Shown: positions 26,183 to 35,017 of the stretch, one piece after another
Position numbering within the stretch: the stretch's first letter is position 1
How the letters are laid out: each line of letters opens with the position of its first letter
DNA from: Deltaproteobacteria bacterium
GTDB taxonomy: Bacteria; Desulfobacterota; Binatia; UBA9968
Assembly (NCBI GenBank): GCA_009692615.1
Contig: SHYW01000027.1
Coordinates: forward strand, 1-52,765
Reading direction: 5' to 3'
DNA: 52,765 nt
The notes under the pieces: generated by a model
Database searches by the model: none
The model's input: the letters and a program-made list of their open reading frames with translations, nothing else
Told to the model about the DNA's origin: nothing
Program-made: the position numbers and the translations under genes

Positions 26183-27652
26183 CTACAATCCCTGCGCCGC
26201 GGCGTGCCTGCCGGCCAAGCGCGAAAACACCACATTGCGGGTCTGCCCGGTGCAGGATGGATAGTTATGGAAGAACAAACCGATGATATCGCCTGAAGCG
26301 AACAAGCCACGGATCGGATTGCCGCTGGCATTAACCACCTGGGCGTCGCCGTTGATCTCGATGCCGCCGAAAGTAAAAGTGATACCGCCGGTCACTGGGA
26401 ACGCTTGAAAAGGCGGCTCATCGATGCGCTCGGCCCAATTGGATTTTCGCGGCGCGATGCCCTCGGTGCAGCGGCCATCGGTTTTCGAGGCATCGAACGG
26501 AATATCGTCACGCACCGCTTTATTGAATTCGCTGACCGTGTGGCGCAGCACCGCCGGTTCGATGCCGATCTTGCACGCAAGCTCTTCAATGGTCGGCGCT
26601 TCCAGCGGCGCGGCGAATTGATAATAGCTGGCATCTTGCAACGCTGCGCCGCGCTGGTCGAAAATCTGATAGGCAACGCCGCCCGGCTCCATCAATACAG
26701 CCCAGCCGGTCTTGGCGTAGGTGTAGGAGATATGCGCTTCGCCTTCGTCGAAGAAACGCTGGCCGAGTGAATTCACCGTGATGCCGAAAGTATAGCCGTA
26801 GCGGTTGGCTTTGTTGCTCAACTCGACGTCGCCGAAAGTTGCGTCGATGGGAGTCGCGTGGGCGCCCTGCCAGTGGCCCGAAGCTTTGCAGCCCAGTGCC
26901 AGGGCCATTTGCAGCACTTCACCGGTATCGTGACGGCTGCCGCGCACCTTCATCAAGTCGGCGTTGGCGCCGAGATAACGCGCGCGCATTTCCGGATTGG
27001 CTTGAAAACCACCGGCGCAGAGAATCGTCGCGCCAGCGCGAATCTCATATTCTTCTCTGGGGTCGGAGACACGCACGCCTTCGACATGGCGATCGTTGCC
27101 GAGCAGCTCGCGCACCCGCGACTCGTAGCGAATCGCCACCCCCATGCGCGTGGCGATATCGCGCCATTGATTGAGCTGGCTGATGCCGCCGCCGATGCCG
27201 CCGGTGGGATGGATGACGATACCAGGCTCAAAATAATGTTTGCCGGCGATCTCCACATGGCCGGCAGGTTCCCACTGCATGCCGAGTTCATCCATCCAGT
27301 GGACGGCGACGTTGGATTCGTTAACCAAGACTTCAGCGAGTTTTTTGTCGATCCGCCCGCGCGTCACACGCATGAGATCGGCGGTGAAATCCGCCGGCGT
27401 ATAGCCGGGCAAGTGCAATCGGTCGATCTCGCCAGCGCTCATGTTGGGCATAAAGCCGCGAATTTCCGCTGCGCCGGAATAGGCAAAGCGAAATCCGGTG
27501 TGCGAGAAACGCGCGTTGCCACCGAACTCCGGCTCGGGCGCTTTTTCCAATATGACGACTTGGCGCGCACCGCTTTGCTTTGCTGCCACCGCCGCTTCAA
27601 AGGCGGCGCTGCCGCCGCCGACAACTACGACTGCGCTATTCTCGACTCTCAT
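26183..27652 (-). CDS. FAD-dependent dehydrogenase, TcuA/fumarate-reductase-like
   Basis: 489 aa with the N-terminal dinucleotide motif VVVVGGGSAAFEAAVAA (about 8-24), a conserved FGGNARFSHTGFRFAY, the substrate-domain sequence HPTGGIGGGISQLNQW, and the C-terminal FAD-contact FTFGGIEINGDAQV and GLFASGDIIG. This is the fumarate reductase/succinate dehydrogenase flavoprotein fold (PF00890). The closest named match from memory is tricarballylate dehydrogenase (TcuA); 3-ketosteroid dehydrogenases are an alternative. It would oxidise a CH-CH bond of an organic acid and reduce FAD. The start at 27652 is the first Met of the frame and immediately precedes the FAD motif. Confidence 0.88.
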   Translation of the reverse strand: MRVENSAVVVVGGGSAAFEAAVAAKQSGARQVVILEKAPEPEFGGNARFSHTGFRFAYSGAAEIRGFMPNMSAGEIDRLHLPGYTPADFTADLMRVTRGRIDKKLAEVLVNESNVAVHWMDELGMQWEPAGHVEIAGKHYFEPGIVIHPTGGIGGGISQLNQWRDIATRMGVAIRYESRVRELLGNDRHVEGVRVSDPREEYEIRAGATILCAGGFQANPEMRARYLGANADLMKVRGSRHDTGEVLQMALALGCKASGHWQGAHATPIDATFGDVELSNKANRYGYTFGITVNSLGQRFFDEGEAHISYTYAKTGWAVLMEPGGVAYQIFDQRGAALQDASYYQFAAPLEAPTIEELACKIGIEPAVLRHTVSEFNKAVRDDIPFDASKTDGRCTEGIAPRKSNWAERIDEPPFQAFPVTGGITFTFGGIEINGDAQVVNASGNPIRGLFASGDIIGLFFHNYPSCTGQTRNVVFSRLAGRHAAAQGL

Positions 27653-27691
27653 AATTCTCCGCGCGCAACCCTGGGTTGAAATTTTTAAGAG

Positions 27692-27761
27692 TTCACCACG
27701 AAGGACACGAAGGTTCGGAGGTTAAGTCTCCTAGCTTCGTGGTCTTCGTGCCTTCGTGGTA
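27692..27761. repeat. Dispersed CACGAAG palindrome
   Basis: Left arm TTCACCACGAAGGACACGAAG from 27692; right arm from 27734, made of CTTCGTGG, TCTTCGTG and CCTTCGTGGTAA. It lies between the flavoprotein gene and the binding protein gene ending at 27774. Confidence 0.9.
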
Positions 27762-27773
27762 ACAGTTCTAGGG

Positions 27774-28769
27774 TTAGCGCTTTTTCGTCACGCTCTGGAC
27801 GAAACCGGAAGTTTCGAGTTTGTGAACAAAGCCGTCGTCGATCAAAGTTTCGACTTTGACCTCGCCCAGTTTTGGGTTGATCGCCAGGAGCAAGCCATGC
27901 AGTCGCTTCATGCCGTCGACCGTCGGTGTCGGCACGCGTTCATAGGATTGAGTCACCGCCCGATAAGCTTCGTCAGCCTCGCTCGGATTGGACAGACGTA
28001 AGTTCGTCGCCATGATGCGCGTTACGTTTTCCTTGTTGCCGGAATCGAGCATGTAACCGATCGCCTCGACAAGTCCTTTCAAGTACCCTTCGATAACCTG
28101 TGGCTTGGCTGCGGCAATACGGCGGGTCGTGACCAGCATGGTCTGGGGCATAGTCACCCCAGAACCCTTAAAATTGTAAAGCACGGGATAACCCTTGTTG
28201 GCGTAAGTATCGCCGACTGAACCGTTCAACGTGGTAGCGTCGATGCTGCCGCTCTCCAGCGCTAGACGGCGGGTGATCTCGGTGCCGGAAATCGTCAGAA
28301 ACGTAATCTTCGCTTGGTTCGGATCGATGGCTAAGTTTTGTAACGCCAACAGCGAAACCAGATGGGAGGTCGCGCCGGGGCCGCTGATGGCGATCGTTTT
28401 GCCGCGCAGATCTTCTTTCTTTTTAATGTCCGGCCGCACGTTAAGCCGGTAGTCTAGTTTCTGAACGAAATTGGCAACACCAATCACATCGGCGCCGCTA
28501 GCGCCAGCGTTAACCAGGTGGCCCGGCCCAATCACCGCCACATCGATTTCGTTGGCCAGCAACGCGGCCACGGCAAGCGGCGAGCGCGGCATGAGGATAT
28601 ACTGGGACTCAAGGCCATATTTCTTGAACAAGCCTAACTGCCGCGCAACCCAGACCGAGGCCATGCTCTCACTGGTAATGCTGGAGGCGAAGTTGGAACG
28701 AATCTGAGCACACAGCTCGGCTGGTAACAGCGCAAACGCTACGAGCAGAAAAAGCAATCCACGGCGCAT
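27774..28769 (-). CDS. NMT1/SsuA-type substrate-binding protein
   Basis: 331 aa from the ATG at 28769 (a GTG codon directly before it is possible). Signal peptide LLFLLVAFALLPAELCAQ. Features: MASVWVARQLGLFKKYGLE, LRGKTIAISGPGATSHLVSL at the hinge, and the C-terminal signature TLIDDGFVHKLETSGFVQSV. Periplasmic binding of a small ligand is expected. The gene lies upstream of the flavoprotein/binding-protein pair but is separated from it by a palindrome, so co-transcription is uncertain. Confidence 0.92.
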   Translation of the reverse strand: MRRGLLFLLVAFALLPAELCAQIRSNFASSITSESMASVWVARQLGLFKKYGLESQYILMPRSPLAVAALLANEIDVAVIGPGHLVNAGASGADVIGVANFVQKLDYRLNVRPDIKKKEDLRGKTIAISGPGATSHLVSLLALQNLAIDPNQAKITFLTISGTEITRRLALESGSIDATTLNGSVGDTYANKGYPVLYNFKGSGVTMPQTMLVTTRRIAAAKPQVIEGYLKGLVEAIGYMLDSGNKENVTRIMATNLRLSNPSEADEAYRAVTQSYERVPTPTVDGMKRLHGLLLAINPKLGEVKVETLIDDGFVHKLETSGFVQSVTKKR

Positions 28770-28835
28770 CACTAGTTTCTCTAGTCACGAATAAAGTTCA
28801 AACCGTTTGAACTTGCGAACACGGTTTGAACGGGT

Positions 28836-29228
28836 TTATTGTTTCTTCTTGTCGCCGACCAGCTCGACGTTGAGAAAGCCATGCTCGGAGATATCGAAAA
28901 AGTTGCCGTCAATATCGGAGCAACGGGTTTCCGCGTAGGGACGGTCGTTTGGGCGCTGTTTGGGCAACTTATTGGGGTTGATCTTTTTCAATCGCTCAAC
29001 GATCTTCTCGCCGTTTTCGACCTCGAAGCCAAAGTGATAAAGCCCGTTGGGCGAGTTCTGCTCTTTATTGGGCAGAATAGCGAGATTGAAATAACCGTCG
29101 GTCAAATAAATCACGCCGCCTTCGTCTCGCTCCTTGTGCAGTATCTGCATCTCAAATACATCCATGTAAAACGCCGCTAACTTCCCGGTATCTTCTGTTC
29201 GAATCGCCAAATGGCGTAGCTTGGGCAT
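28836..29228 (-). CDS. Single-domain VOC protein
   Basis: 130 aa, one VOC module. It opens with KLRHLAIRTEDTGKLAAFYM, has GLYHFGFEVENGEKIVERLK in the middle, and ends with DIDGNFFDISEHGF. Conserved His and Glu positions (LRHLAI, LYHFGF, DISEHGF) could form the metal site once the protein dimerises. The N-terminal half resembles the two-domain VOC protein at 29890-30657, so the two are related. A glyoxalase-, isomerase- or dioxygenase-type reaction on a small organic molecule is possible; nothing more specific can be said. The start at 29228 has AAGGAGG nearby. Confidence 0.88.
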   Translation of the reverse strand: MPKLRHLAIRTEDTGKLAAFYMDVFEMQILHKERDEGGVIYLTDGYFNLAILPNKEQNSPNGLYHFGFEVENGEKIVERLKKINPNKLPKQRPNDRPYAETRCSDIDGNFFDISEHGFLNVELVGDKKKQ

Positions 29229-29377
29229 AGGAACCTCCTTAGAATCGATTTAGCTTCAGCATTAATGCGGCGGACCCGGCGCTGTCAAGCCAAGGCGTTT
29301 TGCTCGTTAGCGTAACCTTCCCCAGCAGGACGATAGTGGGTAAAATCATGGGTTCGATGAAATCGATCTTTTTGCCG

Positions 29378-29680
29378 TTAATTTCCTGCGTGCTGAATCA
29401 CTTCGTGCATCTCGAACACATTCGGCCCGGCGAAGATCTCCGCCGGCGGGCGCTTGTTATGAGCTTCTTTAAACTCCGCGCTGTCGGTCCAGGCGCGAAA
29501 CGAAGCTTCGTTGTCCCAGTGAGTCAGGACGATGTAGTAATCGCTTTTCACCGGCCGGAGAATTTCCAGGCGCACGAAGCCCGGCATGTTTTCGACCAGC
29601 CGCGCGCGCCCTTCGAAACGTTTTTCGAAATCGGCTTCGTGACCTTTGGCTACCTGGAGCCGGTTTGAAACGACGATCAT
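29378..29680 (-). CDS. ABM-fold monooxygenase, IsdG/HmoB-like
   Basis: 100 aa from the ATG at 29680, preceded by AAGGAAA; a TTG two codons earlier is less likely. It has the ferredoxin-like antibiotic-biosynthesis-monooxygenase fold (PF03992): MIVVSNRLQV, a central YYIVLTHWDNEASFRAW, and FKEAHNK. Asn6, Trp64 and His74 have the order and spacing of the catalytic Asn-Trp-His triad of IsdG-type haem-degrading enzymes. A haem oxygenase-like or quinol monooxygenase-like role is therefore plausible, but haem uptake genes are not seen nearby. It sits between two VOC genes in the leftward group. Confidence 0.82.
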   Translation of the reverse strand: MIVVSNRLQVAKGHEADFEKRFEGRARLVENMPGFVRLEILRPVKSDYYIVLTHWDNEASFRAWTDSAEFKEAHNKRPPAEIFAGPNVFEMHEVIQHAGN

Positions 29681-29729
29681 TATCAATTTCCTTTTGATGG
29701 ACGTTTATTGGATTTACCGTAAAGATGTT

Positions 29730-29810
29730 TTCACCACGAAGGACACGAAGATCACGAAGTTCGGAGGATAAATTATCCGAACCTTCGTGTCCTTCGTGCC
29801 TTCGTGGTGA
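29730..29810. repeat. Dispersed CACGAAG palindrome
   Basis: Left arm TTCACCACGAAGGACACGAAG with an added ATCACGAAG; right arm from 29782 built of CCTTCGTGTCC, TTCGTGCC and TTCGTGGTGA. The loop GTTCGGAGGATAAATTATCC resembles the loops of other copies. Confidence 0.92.
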
Positions 29811-29889
29811 ACAAAATGAATGGCAGACGACAGAGTCCCGACACGACAATTTAAAGAACTCATAATTGCTTCTGCTTCGAGCGCCGGGG

Positions 29890-30657
29890 TTAATTCGCCC
29901 AGCCGCATTCCGACACGACAACGCGATTGTCTTCCGGGTCGTTCAACTGGATTTCCGCGGCGGACTTCTCGGAGAACTCCACGCCGGCTTCGCGCAGGCT
30001 CGCGCGCACGGCGGCGAGGTTGGGGACTTCGATGCCGAAGTATTGAATGCCGCTCTTCGTGCGGGTTTGTTCTTGAGTTAGCTTCAAAGTGATAGTGCCG
30101 TCGCTCAAGCGAATCGATCCATCGGCGTCGCGGCCGAGCAGGGTCAAGTCGAATTGACCTTGATAGAACTCCCTCGCCTTTTCCACATCTGGGACGTGGA
30201 TCACCGCCAAGCGCACGGCGGGAAGTTTTTTTTCTTCCCGGCCGAGAAAGCCCTTCGCCGACAAATCGACGTTGTTGCCCCAGGGATCGATGAAGCGCAT
30301 CTCCGCCGGCCGCGCCCCTTCGGCTCCGCCGACGCCGTCCGAGGCTTGCGGACTGTTGGCGCGATTGAGCGATGGCGGCAGTTTCGCCACGGCTTGATCG
30401 AGGTTGTCGACCATGAAGCCGTAGTGATGGAGGCCGGGCTCACGCTCCAACTCGGCGCCGTCGGCGCGATGGGTGCCGATCACCTCGGCGACTTTGTCGC
30501 GCCGCTTCAAAAACGCCAGGTTAAAAAGTCCGTCGATGACCATGCGCGAGCCGCTGGGAAATACTTTGATTTCCTCCAGCGAAAAATGTTTTTGGTAAAA
30601 ATCGCTGAGCTTTTTCGGCTCAGGGGAAATAAACGCGATATGTCTAAGTTTCGCCAT
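29890..30657 (-). CDS. Two-domain VOC protein
   Basis: 255 aa with two VOC modules in tandem. Module 1 runs from KLRHIAFISPEPKKLSDFYQ to RFIDPWGNNVDLSAKG. Module 2 runs from RLAVIHVPDVEKAREFYQG to EIQLNDPEDNRVVVSECGW. The conserved His near LRHIAF and LHHYGFM, and the Asp/Asn-rich late loops, fit a metal-dependent member such as an extradiol dioxygenase or glyoxalase, but not all ligands are obvious. Module 1 is similar to the single-domain protein at 28836-29228, suggesting shared ancestry. It is 35 bases downstream of the amidohydrolase stop, in one leftward transcript. Confidence 0.88.
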   Translation of the reverse strand: MAKLRHIAFISPEPKKLSDFYQKHFSLEEIKVFPSGSRMVIDGLFNLAFLKRRDKVAEVIGTHRADGAELEREPGLHHYGFMVDNLDQAVAKLPPSLNRANSPQASDGVGGAEGARPAEMRFIDPWGNNVDLSAKGFLGREEKKLPAVRLAVIHVPDVEKAREFYQGQFDLTLLGRDADGSIRLSDGTITLKLTQEQTRTKSGIQYFGIEVPNLAAVRASLREAGVEFSEKSAAEIQLNDPEDNRVVVSECGWAN

Positions 30658-30692
30658 GGTCTTCTCCTTCGCGATCTTGGTAGTGAAAAAAA

Positions 30693-31706
30693 TTATGCCA
30701 ATTTGTAAAAGCGCGCGACGTTATCATGTAGCATCTTTTGCTTGACGCCGTCGGACAAGTCTTGGCGCGCGCGGACGCCTTTCACGGTGCGCGGCCAATC
30801 GCCGTCCCAGTGCGGGTAGTCGGAGGAGTAGAGAATCGTATCTTCCAAACCCCAGCGCATGGCGTCGGGAATGGTTTTCTCTTCGCACTCGACGCCGAAG
30901 TAAATCCGCCCGCTCTTGACGTACTCGCTCGGCAGTTTCGTCAGATAGGGCGCTTCGACCGCGCCGCGCTTTTCCACTTCTTCGTCGAGGCGGTCGATCA
31001 TGTAGGGCACCCAGCCGATGCCGGATTCGAGATAGCCAATGCTTAGTTTGGGAAAGCGCTCGAACACGCCGCCGATAATCGTCGCGATCAACGCCATCAT
31101 CTGTTCGGCGGGATGATCGATGGTGTGGGCCGAGAGAAACTTGCGAAAGCGTTGGCCACCCAGAGAGTCGCCGGAAGTGCCGGTGTGAAAGCCGATGCCG
31201 ACGCCGAGCTGTTCCGCCGCGGCGTAAATCGGATCGTAAAAGCTGTCGCCAAAGTCCGGCATCTGCGGCAAATAGGTCGGCAGCACGCCGGCCAAAGCGC
31301 CGCGTTCGTTGACGGCGCGCTTCAGCTCTTGCGCCGCCGCTACTGGATCTTGCGGCGCAAGTAAGGCGACGAATTTTAACCGTCTCGAATCCTTATTGCA
31401 AAAATGAAACAGCCAGTCGTTGTACGCGCGGGTGATGCCCGTGGCGTAATCTCTTTCGTGCAGCGCGGAGACGTGCAATCCAGCGGTCGGATAAAGCACC
31501 ATGACGTCGATGCCCTCTTCATCCATGGCCCCCAGTTGGTCTTCCGGTCCCTCCGGCTTTTGTCCTAATTTGCCATGCAGGTCACGATCCCACTCATCGT
31601 TGGGAAACAAATTGCGCCGCTGCCAGCGCGGCTCCAAAAATTCGCGCATGCCAGAAATAGACTCACGCACATGCCCATCGGCATCGATCACTGTGTAGCT
31701 CGCCAT
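30693..31706 (-). CDS. Amidohydrolase-family (ACMSD/decarboxylase-like) enzyme
   Basis: 337 aa from the ATG at 31706, which follows a perfect AAGGAGG; upstream in-frame codons are not needed. TIM-barrel metalloenzyme of PF04909. N-terminal VIDADGHV supplies the first ligands (D10, H12). A central GIGFHTGTSGD gives the next histidine, and ILYSSDYPHWDGDWP near the C terminus gives the catalytic aspartate. Relatives decarboxylate or hydrolyse aromatic acids such as 2-amino-3-carboxymuconate semialdehyde or gamma-resorcylate. It is one of three related enzymes in the window (also 35297 and 38132) and probably acts with the VOC and ABM genes downstream. Confidence 0.92.
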   Translation of the reverse strand: MASYTVIDADGHVRESISGMREFLEPRWQRRNLFPNDEWDRDLHGKLGQKPEGPEDQLGAMDEEGIDVMVLYPTAGLHVSALHERDYATGITRAYNDWLFHFCNKDSRRLKFVALLAPQDPVAAAQELKRAVNERGALAGVLPTYLPQMPDFGDSFYDPIYAAAEQLGVGIGFHTGTSGDSLGGQRFRKFLSAHTIDHPAEQMMALIATIIGGVFERFPKLSIGYLESGIGWVPYMIDRLDEEVEKRGAVEAPYLTKLPSEYVKSGRIYFGVECEEKTIPDAMRWGLEDTILYSSDYPHWDGDWPRTVKGVRARQDLSDGVKQKMLHDNVARFYKLA

Positions 31707-31725
31707 TGTTCCTCCTTTCGCACAT

Positions 31726-31754
31726 GTAAGGGCGGGTTTCAAACCCGCTCCTAC
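31726..31754. repeat. Short GGGCGGGT palindrome
   Basis: GTAAGGGCGGGTTT and AAACCCGCTCCTAC form a 14-base near-perfect palindrome of the GTAGGGGC class, just upstream of the amidohydrolase gene. Confidence 0.8.
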
Positions 31755-31762
31755 TCTATAGT

Positions 31763-32617
31763 CTACCGGTCTTCCAGATAATTCTGCCAGACATGCTGTG
31801 GTTTGAATCCTAGCATGCGGCGCGCTTTTGTCGAATCGACGCAGCTCCAGTGCGTGCCGGCGACTTTTTTTATTTTTGCGCCGCTCGGCAGAAACTCTTT
31901 TACCAGCGTCTTGGTCGGTTGAATCATGCAGTTGAGCGGTGCCGAGGCGATGAATACTTCATGGCCGGTGAACTTCGCTTCCAGCGCGAGGCGGCAAGCG
32001 GCGGCCGCGTCGCGGGCATCGATGTAAGTCCAAAAGCCGCTGGCCCGCGTTTGCGGGTTTTTCCAGCGGTCGCGGAAGCTTTCGTAACCGAGATCGAAGT
32101 TGACGCCGGGGAAGCGCATGCTGCTGACGGTCATCTGTTTGTGCACCGAGACGATGGAGTCGGCGATCTGCTCGCCGAGAACTTTCGATAGGCCGTAGGA
32201 ATCCTGCGGCTTGGACGGATGGGCTTCGTCCAACGGCAAATATTCCGGCGCCCACAGTTTGTGCGCGTAGATAAATCCGAAGGCCGCCGTGCTCGACGCC
32301 ATCACGACTTTCTTTACACCCATGTCGGCGGCGGCGCGCAGCACGTTGTAGCTTGCCGACACGTTGTTGCTGAGGGTCTCGGCATCGGGCGCCAGATTGG
32401 GCGCCTGATAAGCGCCGAGATGAATGATGCCGTAGGCGTCGCGCAGCGCTTCGAATAGATCCCCTGATTGGCGCAGATCGACCAGCCAGCTCATGCAAAG
32501 TTTTTCCCGCGGCGGCACGCGGTCGAGACTCAGCACCTGATAACGATGCGCCAGCAGTTCGCCAATGACAAACTGACCCAATCTGCCGCTGCCGCCGGTG
32601 ACTACAACTTTTTTCAT
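31763..32617 (-). CDS. NAD-dependent epimerase/dehydratase (extended SDR)
   Basis: 284 aa Rossmann protein. The NAD(P)-binding motif GGSGRLGQF is at about 8-16, the conserved SST is in MASSTAAFGF, and the catalytic tyrosine and lysine are in DSYGLSKVLGEQ. The late domain has YIDARDAAAACRLAL, typical for the extended SDR class. Relatives act on nucleotide sugars, but several are carbonyl reductases. The lack of a sugar-metabolism neighbourhood makes a catabolic or unknown carbonyl substrate equally likely. It lies upstream of the amidohydrolase, separated by a short palindrome. Confidence 0.9.
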   Translation of the reverse strand: MKKVVVTGGSGRLGQFVIGELLAHRYQVLSLDRVPPREKLCMSWLVDLRQSGDLFEALRDAYGIIHLGAYQAPNLAPDAETLSNNVSASYNVLRAAADMGVKKVVMASSTAAFGFIYAHKLWAPEYLPLDEAHPSKPQDSYGLSKVLGEQIADSIVSVHKQMTVSSMRFPGVNFDLGYESFRDRWKNPQTRASGFWTYIDARDAAAACRLALEAKFTGHEVFIASAPLNCMIQPTKTLVKEFLPSGAKIKKVAGTHWSCVDSTKARRMLGFKPQHVWQNYLEDR

Positions 32618-32671
32618 TGGTGGAGAAGCTCCGTCCGCGCCTTCTTGTTATCGCTGCGCCAACGCGCGCAC

Positions 32672-32695
32672 GGGCGACCGGCCGGTCGCCCCTAC
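32672..32695. repeat. Short GGGCGACC palindrome
   Basis: GGGCGACCGGCCGGTCGCCC is a perfect 20-base palindrome followed by CTAC. It belongs to the same short class as those at 6259, 10109, 36386 and 38085. Confidence 0.85.
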
Positions 32696-32738
32696 ATCGA
32701 AACGCGCTGAACCCGCCTTACCCTTCACGACTCACCGC

Positions 32739-33770
32739 TTAGCGCTTCGGTATCAATATATCTTTCAACTTAGCGATCAGCGTCGGACTGAGATCGTACA
32801 AGCTGGCGAAAGTCTTCGCCGTGGTCGGGCCGTCGATGGGCGCGACTTCCAACTGCGATTTGTCCGCCTCGGCGATCAGTTCGCGGTCTTTGAAAGTTTT
32901 CATGAATGCCTGTTGCAGCGCCGCTAAGCGCTCGGGCGGCGTGCCCGGCGCGACGGAAAAAGGGAATTGATAGACATGGACGTTGTCGGCGACGCGTAGC
33001 AAGGTTTTCGCTTCCTCGGTCTTGGCGTAAGCGATCGCCAGCGGCACCTTCTTCAATTCCGGATGGGATTTGAAAGTCGCTTGCAGGACGACGTTGATCT
33101 TTCCCGCTTCCATTTGGCTGCGCCAGGAAACTTTGGTCGCCTGCCATGAAGCGCACAGCCCGTCGACTTCGCCGCTTTCGACGGCGATGCGCGCTTCGGC
33201 GCCGCCCTTGTAGCCTTCGACCATTTCCAGCGGCAGATTGAGCGCGGCTTTCAAGAGTTTCGGCACATCGGACAAACTCGTGCCTGGTCCGATGGAAGCG
33301 ATCTTCACGGGCCGCTTGGCGTTGACCCAGTCGTCCATGGTTTTGATGCCGCTCTGACTGTTGAAATGACAGGCGGTGTCGTAGGGACCGGGAATGCCGA
33401 CCCAGCCGACTTTACGACCGTCGAATTTGATCGCGTCGTTGCCCATCACATGTTGGAGAATCAGCGGCGACGCCCAGGCGGCGATGGTCAAGCCATCCGG
33501 CTTGACGCGATTGTAGAGGTGATTGGCAGCGATGATGCCGCCGGCGCCGGGCATGTTTTCGACGATACGCGTCGGAGTGCCGGGTAAATATTTGCTGATG
33601 TGCCGCGCCATCAATCGCGTGTACTGGTCGTAGGTGCCGCCCGGCGAATAGCCGACGATGAAAGTCAGCGTCTTGTCTTTGAACGCGTCCTGGGCAAATG
33701 CCGCCGATGCGAAAGCGGCCGCTATCGAAACCATCAAGCCAGTGAGAATAGCGCGAGTCCTGTCAGCCAT
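32739..33770 (-). CDS. Bug/TctC-family tripartite tricarboxylate binding protein
   Basis: 343 aa from the ATG at 33770, preceded by GGGGG; earlier ATG and TTG codons are possible. Signal peptide ILTGLMVSIAAAFASAAFAQ. Family features: KTLTFIVGYSPGGTYDQYTR, TRIVENMPGAGGIIAANHLY, KPDGLTIAAW, and MVEGYKGGAEARIAVESGEV. The C-terminal LSPTLIAKLKDIL matches the other two Bug proteins. It would bind a carboxylic acid in the periplasm. A second Bug protein lies directly upstream on the same strand, and no TctA/TctB gene is seen. An unusual CHFNSQ cysteine is found near residue 140, where relatives often have another residue. Confidence 0.92.
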   Translation of the reverse strand: MADRTRAILTGLMVSIAAAFASAAFAQDAFKDKTLTFIVGYSPGGTYDQYTRLMARHISKYLPGTPTRIVENMPGAGGIIAANHLYNRVKPDGLTIAAWASPLILQHVMGNDAIKFDGRKVGWVGIPGPYDTACHFNSQSGIKTMDDWVNAKRPVKIASIGPGTSLSDVPKLLKAALNLPLEMVEGYKGGAEARIAVESGEVDGLCASWQATKVSWRSQMEAGKINVVLQATFKSHPELKKVPLAIAYAKTEEAKTLLRVADNVHVYQFPFSVAPGTPPERLAALQQAFMKTFKDRELIAEADKSQLEVAPIDGPTTAKTFASLYDLSPTLIAKLKDILIPKR

Positions 33771-33856
33771 GTTGTCCCCCATCAATTCACTGAAAACCTA
33801 CTACAACTTCCCGCCGTGTTCCACCGCCATCCGTATAGCCGCAAGGTGAAATGAGC

Positions 33857-33891
33857 GGCAATTTGAAATTTGGAAATCTGTAATTTGAAAT
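33857..33891. repeat. AATTTGAAATTTG low-complexity repeat
   Basis: GCAATTTGAAATTTGGAAATC followed by TGTAATTTGAAAT resembles the AT-rich repeats at 13332-13380 and 14304-14331. It separates the two Bug genes. Confidence 0.6.
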
Positions 33892-33908
33892 GCGCCGCGC
33901 CAGCGGCA

Positions 33909-34937
33909 CTACTTGAGCGCGTCGCGCAACTTAGCGATCAGCTTCGGTGACAGCTTGAACATATCGCCGACCATTTTTTGCACTTCTTGGCCGTCGATGG
34001 GTTCGAGATCGATGCGCGATTTTTTCGCGTCGGCGACGAACTCGGGATCTTTCATGGTCGCGTTAAACGCATTGCGCAACAGCTGCACGCGCTCCTTGGG
34101 CGTTCCCGGCGGGACCACGTAAGGACGGTTGGTGATGGCGGGGATCGTCACGCCGTACTCGATCAGTTGGCGCGCCTCTTCAGTCTTGGCATAGCTGATT
34201 GCCAGCGGCACCTTGGGCAAATCGGGATGCGGCTTGGAAACCATTTGCGTGACCATGACGGCGTCGCCGCTGTCGAGGGCGCGCGCCCAGGTCGACTTGA
34301 TCGAATCCCAGCCCCAACAGCCACCGGCCAATTCGCCGGCTTCGGCGGCGAGACGAATGTCGGCGGTGCCTTTGTAGCCGGAGACTAAATGGATCGGCAG
34401 GCCGAGCGCCGCTTGCAAAATTTTCGGTCCGTCGTGGACCAGATCGCCGGGGGCGGTGGCGCCGACTTTGACCGGCGTCTTCGCCGCCATCCAGCGTTCC
34501 ATGCTGGTGATACCGCTCGCTTTGGTGAAGACGCAGGAGCGATTGTCCTGCACCGGCACGCCGAGAAACTCGAACTTGAGCGCGTCGAACTCGATGCCGA
34601 CGCCGCCCTTGAGTTGCTGCATGAACAAGCCGCCGCCGAAGTTGCCGATGGTCAAGCCGTCGGGGCGCGCCGCTTTGTAAACATGATTGGCCGCAATCAA
34701 GCTTCCCGCGCCGCCCATGTTCTCGACGATGATCGAAGGATTGCCGGGAATATGGCGGCCCCAGTAGCGTGCGATGGCCCGCGAATAGGTGTCGAAGCCG
34801 CCGCCGGCGGCGAAGCCAACGACGATGCGCACTGTCTTGCCGCGAAAAAATGGTTCCTGGGCGGAAGATGCGAGGGGCGGGAAAGAAAGCAATGCGGTCA
34901 GAATCGCGAAAATGCTTCGAGAGAATTTATTTTGCAC
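33909..34937 (-). CDS. Bug/TctC-family tripartite tricarboxylate binding protein
   Basis: 342 aa starting at a GTG (34937) with GGAGGG upstream. Signal peptide IFAILTALLSFPPLASSAQ. Features: KTVRIVVGFAAGGGFDTYSR, SIIVENMGGAGSLIAANHVY, RPDGLTIGNF, and LVSGYKGTADIRLAAEAGE. The last phrase is nearly the same as in the protein at 10229-11248, to which this one is closer than to its direct neighbour. The C terminus is LSPKLIAKLRDALK. It likely binds an organic acid in the periplasm; no cognate membrane proteins are present. Confidence 0.93.
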   Translation of the reverse strand: MQNKFSRSIFAILTALLSFPPLASSAQEPFFRGKTVRIVVGFAAGGGFDTYSRAIARYWGRHIPGNPSIIVENMGGAGSLIAANHVYKAARPDGLTIGNFGGGLFMQQLKGGVGIEFDALKFEFLGVPVQDNRSCVFTKASGITSMERWMAAKTPVKVGATAPGDLVHDGPKILQAALGLPIHLVSGYKGTADIRLAAEAGELAGGCWGWDSIKSTWARALDSGDAVMVTQMVSKPHPDLPKVPLAISYAKTEEARQLIEYGVTIPAITNRPYVVPPGTPKERVQLLRNAFNATMKDPEFVADAKKSRIDLEPIDGQEVQKMVGDMFKLSPKLIAKLRDALK

Positions 34938-35017
34938 CGTGAAACCCTCCTAGCCGCTGGGTTAGTTTTGCAGCCTAGTCAGCTTGGGCATGCGCGTCAA
35001 GGCGCACGATTCTTCTC

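Noticed and set aside
29714-29921. Open frames with repeats such as FVIFVSFVVKT and RDLRVLRGE
   Set aside because: They are produced by translation of the CACGAAG palindromes, which stay open in several frames. They have no ribosome-binding site and run through non-coding repeats.
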